6,158 bases of DNA from Deferribacteraceae bacterium (lineage in GTDB: Bacteria > Chrysiogenota > Deferribacteres > Deferribacterales > JAISNW01). The notes below the pieces were generated by a model, which saw only the letters and a program-made list of their open reading frames with translations, did not search any database and was not told the origin of the DNA. Positions 4,649 to 6,158 of this stretch are shown in pieces. The position numbers were made by a program, and so were the translations under genes. Numbering within the stretch: the first letter of the stretch is position 1; each line of letters starts with the position of its first letter. The stretch lies in the NCBI GenBank assembly GCA_031285415.1, contig JAITWF010000084.1, positions 1-6,158 of the forward strand, written 5' to 3'.

Positions 4649-5908
4649 ATGAACTTTGATATTAAAGACAAGAGCCTTGCAGCCGCAGGCACCAAACGTA
4701 TACTATGGGCAGACAAAGATATGCCAGTTCTTGCTGCTATCCGTGAGAGATTTGCTAAAGAGAAGCCGTTTACAGGCTTACGCATGTCTTGCTGCCTACA
4801 CGTTACGGCAGAGACTGCAAACCTTATGCGCACCCTACAGGCTGGCGGCGCAGAGTGCGTACTCGTTGCCTCTAACCCACTCTCTACACAGGATGACGTT
4901 GCAGCAAGCCTTGTAGAGGAGTTCAAGATCCCAGTATTCGCAATCAAAGGTGAGGATAACGACACATATTACAAACACCTATCCGCTGGTATCGCACATA
5001 ACCCACATATCACAATGGACGACGGTGCAGACCTTGTAAGCGAGATCCTGAAAAACCACCCTAACCTGCACGACCAGATCATAGGTAGCATGGAGGAGAC
5101 CACCACAGGCGTTATCCGTCTGAAGGCTATGGCAAAAGATGGCGTAATAAAGTTCCCTGTTATCGCCGTGAACGACGTGCAGACAAAGCATATGTTTGAC
5201 AACCGCTACGGTACAGGTCAATCTACAATAGATGGTATCATCAGAGCATCCGACGTGCTGCTTGCTGGTAAAACGTTCGTCGTAGCTGGCTACGGCTGGT
5301 GCGGCAGAGGTCTTGCTGACCGTGCAAGAGGGCTTGGCGCAAACGTTATAGTGACAGAGATCAACCCTGTGAAGGCGATCGAGGCTGCTATGGACGGTTT
5401 CCGTGTTATGCCGATGGTAGAGGCAGCTAAAGAGGCTGATATTATCTGCACAGTAACAGGTAACGTCAACGTTCTAGATGAAGTTCACTTCAAAGTGATG
5501 AAAGATTCTTGCTATATCTGCAACTCTGGACACTTTGACGTAGAGATAAACCTGAAAAACCTCACGAAGATGGCAACTAAGATCGATAAGGGCGTTCGCA
5601 ACTTTATCGACGGCTACCATATGGCTGATGGGCGTGTTATATACGTTCTTGGCGAGGGCAGACTTATAAACCTTGCCGCAGCAGAGGGTCACCCAGCCTC
5701 TGTTATGGATATGAGCTTTGCTACACAGGCTCTATCTAGCGAATACGTTGTGAAGAATAAAGAGACGCTGAAAAATGAGGTTTACCTACTGCCAACAGAG
5801 CTGGAGCAGGAGATCGCAATGACAAAGCTGACCACAATGGGATTCAAACTGGATACACTCACCACCGAGCAGGAGAAGTACCTAACCTCTTGGGAAGTTG
5901 GAACTTAA
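4649..5908 (+). CDS. ahcY: S-adenosylhomocysteine hydrolase (adenosylhomocysteinase)
   Basis: AhcY splits S-adenosylhomocysteine reversibly into adenosine and homocysteine with bound NAD, relieving product inhibition of methyltransferases; it is cytoplasmic and tetrameric. Catalytic positions are visible by family comparison: H51, D125, E150, K180, D184 and N185. The NAD loop GYGWCGRG at 214-221 is followed by E237, which is expected to bind the NAD ribose, and GHP at 347-349 is conserved. The 419-residue length and the NRYGTGQS segment mark the short form found in archaea and Thermotoga relatives, where the cysteine of the human enzyme (C195) is not kept; here it is T189. The tail ends in EKYLTSWEVGT, not the KYxxYRY seen in long forms. 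ATG 4649 is chosen over an in-frame TTG at 4634, because GGAG (4636-4639) lies 9 nt before the ATG and inside the longer version. It probably shares a transcript with metK and ends at a strong terminator. Confidence 0.97.
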   Translation: MNFDIKDKSLAAAGTKRILWADKDMPVLAAIRERFAKEKPFTGLRMSCCLHVTAETANLMRTLQAGGAECVLVASNPLSTQDDVAASLVEEFKIPVFAIKGEDNDTYYKHLSAGIAHNPHITMDDGADLVSEILKNHPNLHDQIIGSMEETTTGVIRLKAMAKDGVIKFPVIAVNDVQTKHMFDNRYGTGQSTIDGIIRASDVLLAGKTFVVAGYGWCGRGLADRARGLGANVIVTEINPVKAIEAAMDGFRVMPMVEAAKEADIICTVTGNVNVLDEVHFKVMKDSCYICNSGHFDVEINLKNLTKMATKIDKGVRNFIDGYHMADGRVIYVLGEGRLINLAAAEGHPASVMDMSFATQALSSEYVVKNKETLKNEVYLLPTELEQEIAMTKLTTMGFKLDTLTTEQEKYLTSWEVGT

Positions 5909-5920
5909 TAACTACTACTA

Positions 5921-5948
5921 GGGGGCAGGTAAATCTGCCCCTTTTTTT
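5921..5948 (+). terminator. Intrinsic terminator of the metK-ahcY unit
   Basis: GGGGCAG (5922-5928) pairs perfectly with CTGCCCC (5935-5941) around a GTAAAT loop, followed by seven T (5942-5948). It begins 12 bp after the ahcY stop, and no competing structure is seen. Confidence 0.95.
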
Positions 5949-6018
5949 AATTCCGATGACACGACGATCTGTCGACCGCTGTCCATTCAGGGAAAACACC
6001 CCCTCCCCTCTTTTCTTA

Positions 6019-6047
6019 TTGCGATAAAATCATCTTTGTACTATGCT
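6019..6047 (+). promoter_or_regulatory. Possible promoter of the terminal gene (pheS-like)
   Basis: TTGCGA (6019-6024) and TATGCT (6042-6047) are 17 bp apart, each matching the consensus at 4 of 6 positions. A better isolated -10, TACAAT at 6053-6058, has no good -35 at the right distance. Some promoter is expected, because the ahcY terminator lies upstream. Between 5949 and 6018 only a weak CGAC/GTCG hairpin (5962-5974) and a 19-nt pyrimidine run (5999-6017) are seen. Confidence 0.4.
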
Positions 6048-6072
6048 AACGCTACAATAGTATGGAGAATTT

Positions 6073-6158
6073 ATGAGCAATCACACAGATATTATAGCCG
6101 CATTTACTGGCGAGATCGCCGCCGCCACATCTACGGCGGCTCTTTACGAGGTAAAGGT
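6073..6158 (+). CDS. pheS: Probable phenylalanine-tRNA ligase alpha subunit, N-terminal fragment
   Basis: Only 28 complete codons lie in the window before the right edge. They read as an amphipathic helical stretch, from MSNHTDIIAAF to ALYEVK. The pattern of an N-terminal coiled-coil helix leading into an LYEVK or LEALRVK segment is typical of the start of bacterial PheS, where it precedes a conserved KYLG motif that would be just outside this window. PheS with PheT charges tRNA-Phe with phenylalanine, and the N-terminal helices contact the tRNA. GGAG at 6064-6067 lies 5 nt before the ATG, supporting the start. The gene opens a new transcription unit after the ahcY terminator. The fragment is short, so the identity rests on general resemblance and could be wrong. 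Confidence 0.55.
   Translation, partial: MSNHTDIIAAFTGEIAAATSTAALYEVK

Noticed and set aside
4585..4965. Long minus-strand reading frames opposite metK and ahcY
   Set aside because: Low-complexity Ser/Arg/Cys-rich translations without family resemblance, lying opposite strongly conserved genes; they are shadows of the real coding frames.
5911..5920. ACT triplet repeat after ahcY
   Set aside because: Only three units, and it is simply the linker between the ahcY stop and its terminator.
5956..6027. A 23-codon ORF before the pheS-like gene, containing two Phe codons, considered as an attenuator leader peptide
   Set aside because: It starts 8 nt after the ahcY terminator T run, has no ribosome binding site, overlaps the candidate promoter, is not Phe-rich enough, and no terminator/antiterminator pair follows.

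Overview
The window is a stretch of bacterial chromosome of moderate GC, densely packed with housekeeping and redox genes. It contains no recognisable phage, CRISPR, transposase or tRNA sequence. The gene set (electron-bifurcating NfnAB-type flavoproteins, HU, TsaB, RimI, a YdcH/DUF465 small protein, MetK, a short archaeal/Thermotoga-type AhcY and probably PheS) suggests an anaerobic, Gram-negative-type bacterium. A Deferribacterota or Desulfobacterota-like lineage would fit, but the sequence alone does not settle the phylum.

Layout. On the minus strand, positions 1472 to 1 hold a two-gene operon. The small FAD/[2Fe-2S] subunit comes first (648-1472), followed with a one-base TAATG overlap by the N-terminal half of the large FAD/[4Fe-4S] subunit, which runs off the left edge. 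A 157-bp AT-rich divergent gap separates it from the plus-strand HU gene (1630-1902), which ends at a clear intrinsic terminator. Directly after that, a near-consensus sigma-70 promoter is placed so that transcription should start at or next to the ATG of tsaB (2009-2602), implying a leaderless mRNA. rimI overlaps the end of tsaB and starts at TTG 2580.

The 157-bp gap after rimI is almost filled by an unusual, nearly symmetrical 123-bp imperfect palindrome (3003-3125), whose first bases are the rimI stop codon. Then come a small DUF465 gene (3163-3381), metK (3384-4538) and ahcY (4649-5908). Between metK and ahcY lie two strong hairpins bounded by a 16-bp direct repeat (15/16 identical) that covers the metK stop region and is copied as the ahcY ribosome binding site. 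ahcY ends in a textbook terminator. The window closes with a new transcription unit whose first 28 codons look like pheS.

How the genes work together. MetK makes S-adenosylmethionine and AhcY removes the S-adenosylhomocysteine left after methylation, so they form two steps of one cycle. TsaB (tRNA t6A modification) and RimI (protein N-acetylation) form a common bacterial pair. NfnAB couples NADH, ferredoxin and NADP(H) pools. The most unusual signals are in the non-coding DNA: the palindrome at 3003-3125, the repeat-bounded hairpins at 4524-4645 and the leaderless tsaB start.
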